DNA of 45,733 nucleotides from an uncultured Campylobacter sp. (GTDB lineage Bacteria; Campylobacterota; Campylobacteria; Campylobacterales; Campylobacteraceae), in NCBI RefSeq assembly GCF_938045345.1, contig NZ_CALIMS010000033.1, positions 1-45,733 of the forward strand. Direction: 5' to 3'. Each line of letters opens with the position of its first letter. Position 1 is the first letter of the stretch. The notes beneath the pieces are model-generated. The model ran no database searches. It was not told the origin of the DNA and saw only the letters and a list, made by a program, of their open reading frames with translations. Both the position numbers and the translations under genes were made by a program. Of the stretch, positions 8,870 through 16,730 are shown one piece after another.

Positions 8870-9544
8870 CGCTTAAATTTCATAGCGCTTCGGCGCATGG
8901 CTCCGCCTAGTCGTGCTTGGCGGTTAAATTTTAGATATTTTGAGCTTTTGATCTGAGCGCGCTTTGCATGCGGTACGGCGCGGCAAGTGCTTCGCGGCGC
9001 ACGTGCGGTTAAAATTAAAAAGCGGCGAAAGCGGAATTTGTCCGGGCGACGAAGATAAAATTTGCTCGGCACGAAGGTGAAATTTCATTGCTGCGAAGGA
9101 TAAAATTTTATCCGTAAAGATCGACGCAGACTCGGCGCGAGATGAAATTTAAGGACCACGCGAGTTACACGCGCATGCCGATGTATACGGCGCGCAGTTT
9201 TAACAAGCCAGATAGCGGTCTAGGATTAAAATTTAAATACGCGGGTCGCGAGCTTGCTCGTGAGCGAAATTTAAGCAAGCTGAGTTTGAGCGGATGTTCT
9301 TTGCGGCGGATTTTCGCAGCAGCGCGATTTGAAATTTTATCGCGACTTTGCGCTTTTTGATGCAAAAAAAGGCGCGCTCAGGCAAGCAAAACCATATCTG
9401 CGCGCATCAGCCGCCGCGTAGCGCCTAAATAAGCGTAAAGTGTAAGCAGGGCTCAAGCAAACGCAGCGGCAAGCCTACTTCTAAATTCCATTTTTTGCCG
9501 CTCGCAAAAAGCGGAATTTAGAAATTTAATTTAAAGGAGTAGCG
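8870..9544. repeat. Repeat-filled intergenic spacer
   Basis: No convincing gene is seen in this 675-base spacer. At 9022-9114 four imperfect units of 23-24 bases follow one another (9022-9044, 9045-9067, 9068-9090, 9091-9114). Each has a GCGAAG-like left half and an A/T core such as ATAAAATTT. An open frame at 9142-9360 runs through the same kind of sequence and has no ribosome site or recognisable product. The last 20 bases carry the AAAGGAGT site of the nitroreductase gene. Confidence 0.6.
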
Positions 9545-10042
9545 ATGAATGAAATTTTTACACGCACGAGCGTGCGGAATTTTACTGAAAAAATGCCGAG
9601 CGACGATCAGATCGAGCTCGTGCTAAAAGCCGCGATGCAAGCCCCTAGCGCGGGCAACCAGCGCTCATGGGAGTTTTACGTAGTGCGCGACCGCACCACG
9701 CTTACGCTACTTAGCAGCGTCGGCACCTACGGCGGCTGCACGAAAGATGCGCCGCTTGCGATCGTGGTCTGCACGCGCAAAAGCGGCTTAAAATTCCAGC
9801 CCTACGCTCGCTACGACTGCGCTTGTGCGGCAGAAAATCTCTGGCTGGCGGCGCACCATTTAGGGCTTGGCACCACGTGGCTGGGCGTAGCGCCCGATAT
9901 TTACGCAATGGAGCGCGTAAGAGAAATTTTGGATCTGCCTGGGCATTTAGAGGCGTTTTGCATTATGCCTTTGGGCTTTCCGTCTCGCGTCACAAAGGCG
10001 CATTCACGCTTTGAGCCCGCTAAAATTCACTTCGTAGGCTAG
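9545..10042 (+). CDS. Nitroreductase-family FMN oxidoreductase
   Basis: Small flavoprotein of 165 residues in the nitroreductase fold, expected to bind FMN and reduce a substrate with NAD(P)H. The N-terminal RTSVRNF is the usual FMN-phosphate contact, followed by APSAGNQRSWEFYVV and later AAHHLGLGTTWLG. The physiological substrate is unknown. A strong AAAGGAG lies before the ATG. It ends two bases before modD, so it probably shares a transcript with the molybdenum genes, although no functional link to molybdenum is shown by the sequence. Confidence 0.88.
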   Translation: MNEIFTRTSVRNFTEKMPSDDQIELVLKAAMQAPSAGNQRSWEFYVVRDRTTLTLLSSVGTYGGCTKDAPLAIVVCTRKSGLKFQPYARYDCACAAENLWLAAHHLGLGTTWLGVAPDIYAMERVREILDLPGHLEAFCIMPLGFPSRVTKAHSRFEPAKIHFVG

Positions 10043-10044
10043 AT

Positions 10045-10896
10045 ATGTTTATTTCGCAGAGTAAAATCGATGATCTTATCGCTAGCGACGGCGCGTTTTT
10101 GGACCTTACGACCGAGCTTTTGCAAGACTTTGTGGATCTAAACGCGCCCGCGCGGCTTTCGATCGTAACGAGGCAGGATCTGATCTTTAGCGGCGGGCAG
10201 ATTGCGCGCGAGGTAGCGGCGCGCTTTGGTTGCGAGACGCAGCATCTAGCGCGCGAGGGAAGCGCATTTTGCGCGGGGGATGAAATTTTTAGCGCGCAGG
10301 GGAGCTTTGAGAGCCTGCATAAAGCTTGGAAGATCGTTCAGATCGTGTTTGAGTACTCCTGCAAAATTTCGACCTACGCGCACGAGATGGTTGCGCTGAT
10401 GCGAGAGGCTAATCCGCGCTGCGTGCTGGGTGCGACGCGCAAGAGCTTTCCTTTTGCGAAGGAGCTTTGCGTAAATGCGCTGATAGCGGGCGGCGGAACG
10501 ATGCACCGCTTGGGGCTGTACGACAGCGTCCTGTTTTTTTCAAACCATATTCGCGCGTTTGCGAGCTTTAGCGAGTTTTGCGCGCAGGTCGCTAAATTTA
10601 AAGAGCGCGCGCCCGAGCGAAAGATCATGATCGAAGTGGCGAGCGAGCGCGAATTTAGCGAGCTCTTAAAATACGCGCCGGATGCGATAATGTGCGATAA
10701 GATGAGCCCTGGCGAGCTTAGAGCCTGCGTTTTGAGGCGAGATGAGACGGCGTCGCAGATTAAAATTTGCGCTGCGGGCGGCATAAATAAAGCTAACTGC
10801 GCCGAGTTCGCGGCTACCGGCGCGGACGTGCTCGTAAGCTCGGCGGTTTGGAATCAGGGCGTGTGCGATCTAGGCGGAAAGATAGAGTTTATCTAA
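10045..10896 (+). CDS. modD: ModD, molybdenum-locus phosphoribosyltransferase-like protein
   Basis: The 283-residue protein resembles quinolinate (nicotinate-nucleotide) phosphoribosyltransferase NadC in fold, with ATRKSFPFAKELC and IMIEVASEREF segments. It carries the features of the ModD branch found next to molybdate transporters. The role of ModD is not well established in the literature I know. It lies two bases after the nitroreductase gene and 116 bases before modA, which supports ModD over NadC. NAD synthesis remains the alternative. Confidence 0.8.
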   Translation: MFISQSKIDDLIASDGAFLDLTTELLQDFVDLNAPARLSIVTRQDLIFSGGQIAREVAARFGCETQHLAREGSAFCAGDEIFSAQGSFESLHKAWKIVQIVFEYSCKISTYAHEMVALMREANPRCVLGATRKSFPFAKELCVNALIAGGGTMHRLGLYDSVLFFSNHIRAFASFSEFCAQVAKFKERAPERKIMIEVASEREFSELLKYAPDAIMCDKMSPGELRACVLRRDETASQIKICAAGGINKANCAEFAATGADVLVSSAVWNQGVCDLGGKIEFI

Positions 10897-10979
10897 ATAT
10901 TAAATTTTAAATTTAAGGCGCGATACGCTAAGCTAAGGGATTAAAAGTGCAATTTATTAATAAATAAGAGTATATTTTG

Positions 10980-10985
10980 TAGAAT
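10980..10985 (+). promoter_or_regulatory. Probable -10 element, modAB
   Basis: TAGAAT preceded by TATTTTG lies 27 bases before the modA start, in an A/T-rich stretch after modD. This suggests that modAB can be transcribed separately from modD. No clear ModE-type palindrome was recognised nearby. Confidence 0.55.
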
Positions 10986-11012
10986 TCTTAAAATTTCAAA
11001 AAAAGGATTTTC

Positions 11013-11714
11013 ATGAAAAAAATTGCTTTTATTTTGGCGCTTGCGGCAAGCGTTTCGTTCTGCGCGGATCAGCTGATAATCGCAGCCGGCGGCGGGTACA
11101 AAAAGCCCGTCTCGGCCGTGATCGAAAATTTGAAAAAAGAGGGCATGGACGTGGCGGGATCGTTTGCCAACCTCGGCCAGCTCGTCATTCAATCGCGCGA
11201 GAATAAAATTTCATTCATCGTGGGCGACGAGGCGTTTTTGAAAAAAAGCGATCTAAATATCACTAAATTTGAGCGCGTCGGGCGCGGCACGCTTGTTTTG
11301 GTGACGCCGAAAAATATCAAAATAAACGACGTCTCGGAGATCGAAAAGTTCGATAAAATCGCGATGCCAGATCCTAAAAAGGCGATTTACGGTATCAGAA
11401 CGAACGAGTTTTTACAAAACGCCAAGATGGATGGGGTAAAAGATAAAATTTTAGCCGTCGCAGGCGTGCCGCAGGTAGTCGCTTACGTCATCAACGGCGA
11501 GGTGCAAGCGGGCTTTATCAACAGCACCGAAGCGGTCGCCAAAAAAGATGAGTTCGGCTCGATCATCTACATCGACGAGAGCCTCTACAGCCCCGCATAC
11601 ATCGGCATCGCAAGGCTTAGCGCGTGCAGCGATGAAGCGCTTTGCGAAAAGGTAATGAAGGAATTTCAATCGGACCGCTCAAAAGATATTTTTTCAAAAT
11701 TCGGTCTTAAATGA
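11013..11714 (+). CDS. modA: Molybdate-type periplasmic binding protein
   Basis: Solute-binding protein of the ModA class of 233 residues with a Sec signal, MKKIAFILALAASVSFCADQ. The mature start LIIAAGGGYKKPVSAVIE and later RVGRGTLVLVTPK, DPKKAIYGI and GEVQAGFINSTEAV follow the ModA layout. It would capture molybdate, or possibly tungstate, for the permease encoded next. The stop overlaps the modB start by 4 bases. Ligand choice cannot be settled from sequence alone, but the adjoining modD supports molybdate. Confidence 0.85.
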   Translation: MKKIAFILALAASVSFCADQLIIAAGGGYKKPVSAVIENLKKEGMDVAGSFANLGQLVIQSRENKISFIVGDEAFLKKSDLNITKFERVGRGTLVLVTPKNIKINDVSEIEKFDKIAMPDPKKAIYGIRTNEFLQNAKMDGVKDKILAVAGVPQVVAYVINGEVQAGFINSTEAVAKKDEFGSIIYIDESLYSPAYIGIARLSACSDEALCEKVMKEFQSDRSKDIFSKFGLK

Positions 11715-12370
11715 GCGACATAGCTTGGCCTTTACTTTTAAGCGTCAAAGCCCTGTTTTGCAGCTTTTTGCTACTGATTTCAATAGGGCTAGCAATTTCG
11801 TATTTTTTAGCTTTCAGTAAAGCCAAATTTAAAAAGATCGTCGAAATTTTGATAATTTTTCCGCTCATCTTCCCGCCGATCGCGACGGGATTTCTACTTC
11901 TTTATATCTTCGGAAAGAGCGGATTTATCGGCTCTGCGTTAAATTTAGACATCGTTTTTAACTTTTCTTCATTGGTAATCGCCGCATTTTTGGTAGGGCT
12001 GCCGCTGTTTGTAAAGCCGGTGTGCGCGAGCTTTGAGCTCTTTCCTAAAAGCCTAATCGAAGCCGCGCAAATTTTGGGCAAAAACAGAGCTCAAATTTTC
12101 CTCTTCATTATCCTTCCAAGCTCGCTTAAAACGCTCGGCTCCGCGCTTATTTTAGCGCTCTCGCGCGGGCTTGGCGAAGTGGGTATCACGCTGATGCTGG
12201 GCGGAAATATCGTGGGCAAAACCGACACGCTAAGCCTTGCGATCATGGGCGCCGTGTATGACGGCGAGAATGAGCGGGCGCTGATTTTAAGCGTTTTGCT
12301 CGTGATTTTTAGCTTGATTTTATTCTTCGCGATAAGTCTTTTAGATAAAAAGCGAAATTTATCTAAATAA
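11711..12370 (+). CDS. modB: Molybdate ABC transporter permease
   Basis: Inner-membrane permease of 219 residues with about five hydrophobic segments. The cytoplasmic loop SLIEAAQILGKNRAQIF carries the EAA motif that docks on the ATPase. The ALSRGLGEVGITLMLGGNI segment is typical of ModB. Translation is coupled to modA through an ATGA overlap. No modC ATPase follows, because the next gene is sodC under its own promoter. The ATPase must act from elsewhere or be missing. Confidence 0.9.
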   Translation: MSDIAWPLLLSVKALFCSFLLLISIGLAISYFLAFSKAKFKKIVEILIIFPLIFPPIATGFLLLYIFGKSGFIGSALNLDIVFNFSSLVIAAFLVGLPLFVKPVCASFELFPKSLIEAAQILGKNRAQIFLFIILPSSLKTLGSALILALSRGLGEVGITLMLGGNIVGKTDTLSLAIMGAVYDGENERALILSVLLVIFSLILFFAISLLDKKRNLSK

Positions 12371-12398
12371 GAAAAATTATTTTTTAAGTATTTTTGGA

Positions 12399-12404
12399 TA
12401 AAAT
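12399..12404 (+). promoter_or_regulatory. Probable -10 element, sodC
   Basis: TAAAAT directly preceded by TTTTTGGA, a close match to the Campylobacter sigma70 pattern, lies 31 bases before the sodC ATG. It sits after the modB stop and separates sodC transcription from the transporter. Confidence 0.65.
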
Positions 12405-12435
12405 TGCACTCACATTTCACTTTAAAGGATTTTTC

Positions 12436-12981
12436 ATGAAGAAATTTCTAATTTCATCAATTTTAGTCGCAAGTGCTTTGATCGCTCACGATCACGGCGA
12501 TATGCAAAATTTCGACCCTAAGACTGGCAAGCACCTCGTCATCGCTATGGAGCAGCTGGGCGAGAAGGGCAACGTAACCGTCGGCGAGGTCGTAGCGGTC
12601 GAGACGAACTACGGCGTGGCGTTCTTTCCAAATTTAAAGGGTCTTGCTAGCGGCGTGCACGGCTTTCACGTGCATCAAAACGCCGACTGCGGCGCTACCG
12701 AGAAGGGTCTAGGTATGAAAGCGGGCGGCCACTGGGATCCAAGTGATACCAAAAAGCACTCGTTTGCTTGGGACGATAGCGGCCACAAGGGCGATCTGCC
12801 TGCGCTTTTTGTCGATGTCGAGGGTAATGCGGTCTATCCGGTGCTAGCTCCGAAGATCAAGAGCCTAGATGAGCTAAAGGGCCACTCGCTAATGGTTCAC
12901 GTAGGCGGCGATAACCACAGCGACCATCCGAAGCCTCTTGGCGGCGGCGGCGCTAGAATGGTCTGCGGCGTTATAAAATAA
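12436..12981 (+). CDS. sodC: Periplasmic Cu/Zn superoxide dismutase
   Basis: Copper-zinc superoxide dismutase exported to the periplasm, converting superoxide to oxygen and peroxide. The start at 12436 is chosen because AAAGGA precedes it and a good signal peptide follows (MKKFLISSILVASALIA); an upstream in-frame ATG at 12394 lies inside the promoter. Metal ligands are seen in GFHVHQNADCG, the histidines of GGHWDP, and MVHVGGDNHSDHP. The disulfide cysteines lie in NADCG and MVCGVIK. The length of 181 residues is normal for bacterial SodC. Confidence 0.95.
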   Translation: MKKFLISSILVASALIAHDHGDMQNFDPKTGKHLVIAMEQLGEKGNVTVGEVVAVETNYGVAFFPNLKGLASGVHGFHVHQNADCGATEKGLGMKAGGHWDPSDTKKHSFAWDDSGHKGDLPALFVDVEGNAVYPVLAPKIKSLDELKGHSLMVHVGGDNHSDHPKPLGGGGARMVCGVIK

Positions 12982-12997
12982 GCGCTCGACAAAATAC

Positions 12998-13029
12998 TTT
13001 GCGGAGCTTTCGCGCTCCGCAAATCTTTT
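12998..13029. terminator. Terminator between sodC and the YoaK gene
   Basis: Perfect 10-base-pair stem (arms at 12998-13007 and 13014-13023) with a 6-base loop, followed by TCTTTT. It lies 17 bases after sodC and before the convergent gene ending at 13052, and the other strand also has a short T-rich tail, so it may serve both. Confidence 0.82.
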
Positions 13030-13051
13030 CGATAAAATCAACCTCGCAAAT

Positions 13052-13753
13052 TCAAGACGAAAGATGATCCTCGCGCTCAATCAGCATAAGGGCGTAAATT
13101 CCTGCCGTTACCGCCAAAATCACCGCCGCAATTAAAATCGTATATAAACCCAAGATCTTTTGTAAAAGCGCCGAAGCGATGCCGCCCGCAACGAAACTGA
13201 TTACGAGGGCTGCGTATATGAAAACCGAGCGCTTATCTTCGCTTTTACGGTGCATTACGTATTCGCCCAAAGAGATCATCGTCTTTTTGAGATTGCCCGT
13301 AGTAAAGGCATTGTTATAGCCTCTGCCGGCGACCTCGCTAAACGCCGTCGTTTGCATCGCCATCCCCAGTGCAAGCGGCGGCACAATATAGATATCTGGC
13401 ATATCCGCAGGCAAAAATCCCACGATGGCGCAAAACGTAATCAGCGGCACTATCGTAGCAAGCCGCCAAAACGCGCTATGAAGTTTTGTATGCAGTATGC
13501 TTACCGCAAAAACGCCCGCCATAAAAGCAAGCATCGTAACGCCCTTCGTAAGCGCTCCGTCAAAATTCCGCGTCGCCAAATCCACCGAGAGAAAGGTAAC
13601 GTTGCCCGTCTGCCCCGCCACTAGCGTGCCGCCGCGCTTTATGAAGGTATAAGCGTCGATAAAACCGCCGCAAAACGTCATCGCGATGCCAAAACCCATG
13701 CCCTGATAGATGTTTGCGCCAAGGCTCGTCCGCGCAAAATTTAAAATTTTCAT
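13052..13753 (-). CDS. YoaK-family (DUF1275) membrane protein
   Basis: The 233-residue protein has about six hydrophobic segments. GGFIDAYTFIKRGGTLVAGQ and TGNVTFLSV near the N-terminus are the usual signature of the YoaK/DUF1275 family, and a second TTGNLKKT segment occurs near residue 160. The family's function is not known to me. The gene is convergent with sodC and divergent from the DUF1104-like gene. The start ATG at 13753 has AAGGAAG just upstream. Confidence 0.85.
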   Translation of the reverse strand: MKILNFARTSLGANIYQGMGFGIAMTFCGGFIDAYTFIKRGGTLVAGQTGNVTFLSVDLATRNFDGALTKGVTMLAFMAGVFAVSILHTKLHSAFWRLATIVPLITFCAIVGFLPADMPDIYIVPPLALGMAMQTTAFSEVAGRGYNNAFTTGNLKKTMISLGEYVMHRKSEDKRSVFIYAALVISFVAGGIASALLQKILGLYTILIAAVILAVTAGIYALMLIEREDHLSS

Positions 13754-14072
13754 CCAGCTTCCTTAAATTTTTGAAAAATTATAGCGATTTGAAATAATTT
13801 TAAAATTTAGCCTACTTGCATATGCTTATAAAATGAGCTTACGCGTGATTTCTATGCGCTTAAAAGCGGCTTCGCGAAAGAACGAATTTGCACGCCCGAG
13901 CGCACGTAAATTTAAAATTTACGCATAAATTTAAGCTCGTATGTCAAAGGCAAACTTGTCGGTAGCGCTCGCAAAATTTCAAAATTTAACTCTCTTTGCG
14001 ACTTTTGCGAGGCTTAACTTTTTCTTCACGACTTTTTATTACAATCACGCCAACTTTCACAAAGGAGAGAGA
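13754..14072. other. Divergent intergenic region
   Basis: The 319 bases between the YoaK and DUF1104-like genes contain A/T-core repeat fragments, for example around 13796-13810, and the promoter of the rightward gene near 14040. No RNA gene or open frame with a ribosome site is seen, other than an N-terminal extension of the next gene that is better read as leader. Confidence 0.5.
14040..14045 (+). promoter_or_regulatory. Probable -10 element, DUF1104-like gene
   Basis: TACAAT preceded by CTTTTTAT lies 27 bases before the ATG at 14073. The arrangement resembles the sodC promoter. Confidence 0.6.
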
Positions 14073-14603
14073 ATGAAAAAGATTGTTTTAGCAAGCGTTT
14101 TAGTCACTGGCGTGCTGTTCGCTGCAGATTTTAGCTCAAGCAGCCCCGAGCAGATCAATGCCGCAGTCGCAGGCGCCGATGCCAAGAGCTTAAGCGAAGC
14201 GGCGTTTGAGATCGATAAGCGCGCGGGCGAGCTAAGAGCGCAGGCAAGGGATCTCAAGCGCGGATTTAAGACAGAGTTTAAAAAGAAGCTGGACGCTATG
14301 AGCGTCGAGGATCGCGAGAAATTCCTAGACGAGTTTAGACAAAACTATAACGCCCAGGCGGGCAAGTTAAGCGTCGAGCAAGCAGATAGGCTGGATATCG
14401 AGCTTAAGGATCGCGGTAATTTCGGCAAATTTAAAAGGCCTGCTCACGGGTTCGGCCCGCACGGATCACATGCGGCTCCAGGCGAGCGCGGTCATATGCC
14501 GCATAGAGGAATGGGCGACGGTGCGGATCCGGCAATGCCGCCAAGAGGCGAGATGCCGTGCAATCAAAATGCGGGCGCCGCTCCGTGTCCTATGGCGCAG
14601 TAG
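14073..14603 (+). CDS. DUF1104-like periplasmic protein with His/Met/Pro tail
   Basis: Exported protein of 176 residues. The start at 14073 is chosen because AAAGGAGAGA precedes it and a signal peptide (MKKIVLASVLVTGVLFA) follows; the frame stays open 44 codons further upstream, but that part covers the promoter. The middle is helical and charged, with SVEDREKFLDEFRQNYN, and resembles DUF1104 proteins of Campylobacterota. The last 50 residues are rich in Gly, His, Met and Pro with two cysteines, which suggests metal binding. A two-component system follows, so it could be a sensed or regulated envelope factor. That link is inference. Confidence 0.8.
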   Translation: MKKIVLASVLVTGVLFAADFSSSSPEQINAAVAGADAKSLSEAAFEIDKRAGELRAQARDLKRGFKTEFKKKLDAMSVEDREKFLDEFRQNYNAQAGKLSVEQADRLDIELKDRGNFGKFKRPAHGFGPHGSHAAPGERGHMPHRGMGDGADPAMPPRGEMPCNQNAGAAPCPMAQ

Positions 14604-14628
14604 TGCCGCTTACGCGCAAGCTACGTAG

Positions 14629-14660
14629 TTCCGCGCAACACTTGCGCGGAATTTTGTTTT
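14629..14660 (+). terminator. Terminator after DUF1104-like gene
   Basis: Perfect 10-base-pair stem (14629-14638 with 14642-14651) with a 3-base loop, followed by TTTTGTTTT. It lies 25 bases after the stop and should isolate this gene from the two-component operon. Confidence 0.88.
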
Positions 14661-14951
14661 ATCGAAATACGGCGCGAGAATTTTAGAATTTTAGCTTGAA
14701 ATTTATGCGGCGTAGCGCCGATGAAATTTCGCAAAACCTTATCGGCGCAGGCGAGGTTTTTGAAATTCTGCGCCGTAAAATTTTATGTCGCGGAATTTAG
14801 AATTTCGCAGCGGCGGAATTTTAAAGCTTTAGCGTTGCTTTGTAAATTTTAAAATTCTGCGGTATAAAATTTGCCGTGAAATTTCGCAATTAAATTTTAC
14901 GTGGAATTTTACAGGGTATAATTTCAAAAATTCTACGCAAGGAAATGAACT
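14661..14951. repeat. Repeat-rich leader before the two-component operon
   Basis: About 290 bases filled with alternating GC-rich stretches and A/T cores such as GGAATTTTA and TGAAATTTCGC, similar to the other spacers. One part (about 14702-14757) can pair GCGCCGATGAAATTTCGC-like sequence with a later inverted copy. No gene is seen. The response-regulator promoter is at its right end. Confidence 0.5.
14917..14922 (+). promoter_or_regulatory. Probable -10 element, two-component operon
   Basis: Perfect TATAAT preceded by GGG lies 29 bases before the response-regulator ATG at 14952. AAGGAAA lies between them as the ribosome site. Confidence 0.65.
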
Positions 14952-15614
14952 ATGGCAAGGGTTTTGATCGTCGAGGACGAGGGAATGCTGCTAGATATGA
15001 TGTGCACCTATATGCGCGGCGCGGGGCACGAGGTAAGCGGCACCAAAAGCTACGACGAGGCGCTCTCTTTAGCGTACGAAAAGAGCTTCGATCTGTGGAT
15101 CTTCGACGTCAAAATCATCGGCGGCAGCGGCTTTGCGCTACTTCGCGAGCTACGCGAGGCGGGGCGCGGCGCACCGTGCATTTTCACGACGTCGCTAAAT
15201 ACTCTGCAAGACGTCGAAAGCGGCTTTAAAAGCGGCTGCGACGACTACCTCAAAAAGCCCTTCGAGCTAAAAGAGCTGGCTCTGCGCGCGGATAATCTGC
15301 TAAAGCGCACCTTTGTCCACAACGCCGCTTTGCGCGAAAATATCGGCGGAAACTTTAGCTTCGATATGGCTCAGCACGCGCTTTATCGCGACGGAAGAGC
15401 CGTGTCGATGCCGCAAAAACAGGCGAGGCTTCTTGCTCTGCTTTTGAAAAACCGCGATAAATTCCTTAGTAAAGATGAAATTTTCGCCGCGCTGTGGGAC
15501 TACGACGAGAGTCCGAGCGAGCTTAGCCTGCGCGTTTATATCGCGGAGCTGCGAAAAATTTTAGGTAAGGATCGCATCATAAACGCTTCCAAGCTCGGCT
15601 ACAAATATCTCTAG
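14952..15614 (+). CDS. OmpR-family response regulator
   Basis: DNA-binding response regulator of 220 residues. The receiver domain (1-115) has the acidic pair Glu8/Asp9, the phosphorylated Asp52 in WIFDVK, a TTS switch segment and YLKKPF with the conserved lysine. The C-terminal winged helix (about 130-220) includes ARLLALLLKNRDKFLSKDEI and SLRVYIAELRKILG. It pairs with the histidine kinase starting 9 bases downstream. The signal is unknown. Proximity to a His/Met-rich periplasmic protein raises metal or envelope stress as a possibility. Confidence 0.93.
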   Translation: MARVLIVEDEGMLLDMMCTYMRGAGHEVSGTKSYDEALSLAYEKSFDLWIFDVKIIGGSGFALLRELREAGRGAPCIFTTSLNTLQDVESGFKSGCDDYLKKPFELKELALRADNLLKRTFVHNAALRENIGGNFSFDMAQHALYRDGRAVSMPQKQARLLALLLKNRDKFLSKDEIFAALWDYDESPSELSLRVYIAELRKILGKDRIINASKLGYKYL

Positions 15615-15623
15615 GAGCGCGCC

Positions 15624-16730
15624 GTGTCCAAAATGCGTCAAATTCTACCGATTTTTTTGCTCTATACGCTCACCAGCGTCCTGTTTTTGGCACTGGTAAG
15701 CAGTGTATTTTACGAGCGGGAGAAGTTTTTTATCGCGGATCGCGATGCCTTTGCGATCAGGGATTTCAAACACGGCTTAGAGGCTAAGCTCGCACGCGGC
15801 GGACGCCTAAACGAGGGCGATTTCGACGCTATGCAGGCATACGCTGCGGATTTGAATAGTAGCGATGAGATCGCACGGGATTTCGAGCCGAAGGATGACG
15901 CGCCGCGCGTGTATATGGAGGGAGCCAGCAGGATCGAGCAGTTTAATCTCACCGGCAAGGACGGCACGGAGTACTACGTAGCGATCAAAACGGAGGCGCT
16001 TGAGGGCAAGCTAGCGGCGCTGAAGCTTAAAATTTTAGCCGCGAGCGCGCTTGTTTTGGCGCTTATTTTGCTGATCGCATATTTTATCATCCGCCTTTCG
16101 CTGCGCCCGCTTTATGAAAAGATCGAGTTTCTTGACGGCTTCATCCGCGACACCACGCACGAGATAAAAACCCCGCTTAGCGTGATTTTGATGAGTATCG
16201 AGCTTTTCGATACCGATGCGAAAAAATATCTGAGCAATATCAAGGCGGGCGCAAATACGATAAACGCGCTATTCGAAGACCTAACCGCGTTAAGCTTAAA
16301 CAAAAGCGGCAGCGGGCGGGAGGTAAATTTAGGCGAGCTACTGCAAAGTCGTATCGAGTATTTCGGCGTCTCTGCGGAGCAAAAGTGCATAAATCTACGC
16401 GCCGATCTGCGCCCGGTAGCCTTTTGCGCGGATGAGTTTAAGCTGCGAAAAATCATCGACAATCTGCTTGGCAACGCTATAAAATATTGTGATGAGCTCG
16501 GCTGCGTCGAGGTGAGCCTAAGCGAGCGCTCGCTTCGCATCAAAAATAGCGGCGCGGGCATTGCGCAGCAAAATTTGCCGCATATTTTCGAGCTCTACAC
16601 CCGATTTGACGAGCGCAACGGCGGCTTTGGCATCGGGCTTTTTATCGTGAAAAAATACTGCGACGAGCTCGGGCTTAAAATTTCGTGCAGAAGCGAGCCG
16701 GGCGAGACGGAGTTTCGGCTGGAATTTTAA
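15624..16730 (+). CDS. Sensor histidine kinase
   Basis: Membrane histidine kinase of 368 residues. Two membrane segments (about 8-28 and 133-155) bracket a periplasmic sensor region of roughly 100 residues. The H-box is TTHEIKTPLSV, the N-box NLLGNAIKYC, and the G-box GFGIGLFIVKKYC. The start is read as GTG at 15624 because GGAG lies six bases upstream; an ATG three codons later is the alternative. It is the partner of the preceding response regulator. The sensor region has no motif I recognise. Confidence 0.92.
   Translation: MSKMRQILPIFLLYTLTSVLFLALVSSVFYEREKFFIADRDAFAIRDFKHGLEAKLARGGRLNEGDFDAMQAYAADLNSSDEIARDFEPKDDAPRVYMEGASRIEQFNLTGKDGTEYYVAIKTEALEGKLAALKLKILAASALVLALILLIAYFIIRLSLRPLYEKIEFLDGFIRDTTHEIKTPLSVILMSIELFDTDAKKYLSNIKAGANTINALFEDLTALSLNKSGSGREVNLGELLQSRIEYFGVSAEQKCINLRADLRPVAFCADEFKLRKIIDNLLGNAIKYCDELGCVEVSLSERSLRIKNSGAGIAQQNLPHIFELYTRFDERNGGFGIGLFIVKKYCDELGLKISCRSEPGETEFRLEF

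Noticed and set aside
9142..9360. 72-codon open frame on the plus strand
   Set aside because: It is composed of repeat-type sequence, has no ribosome site and no recognisable features.
12394..12435. Earlier start for sodC
   Set aside because: It covers the -10 region and would place 14 residues before a good signal peptide; the ATG at 12436 has its own ribosome site.
13941..14072. Earlier start for the DUF1104-like gene
   Set aside because: It covers the promoter and spoils the signal peptide; AAAGGAGAGA directs the start at 14073.
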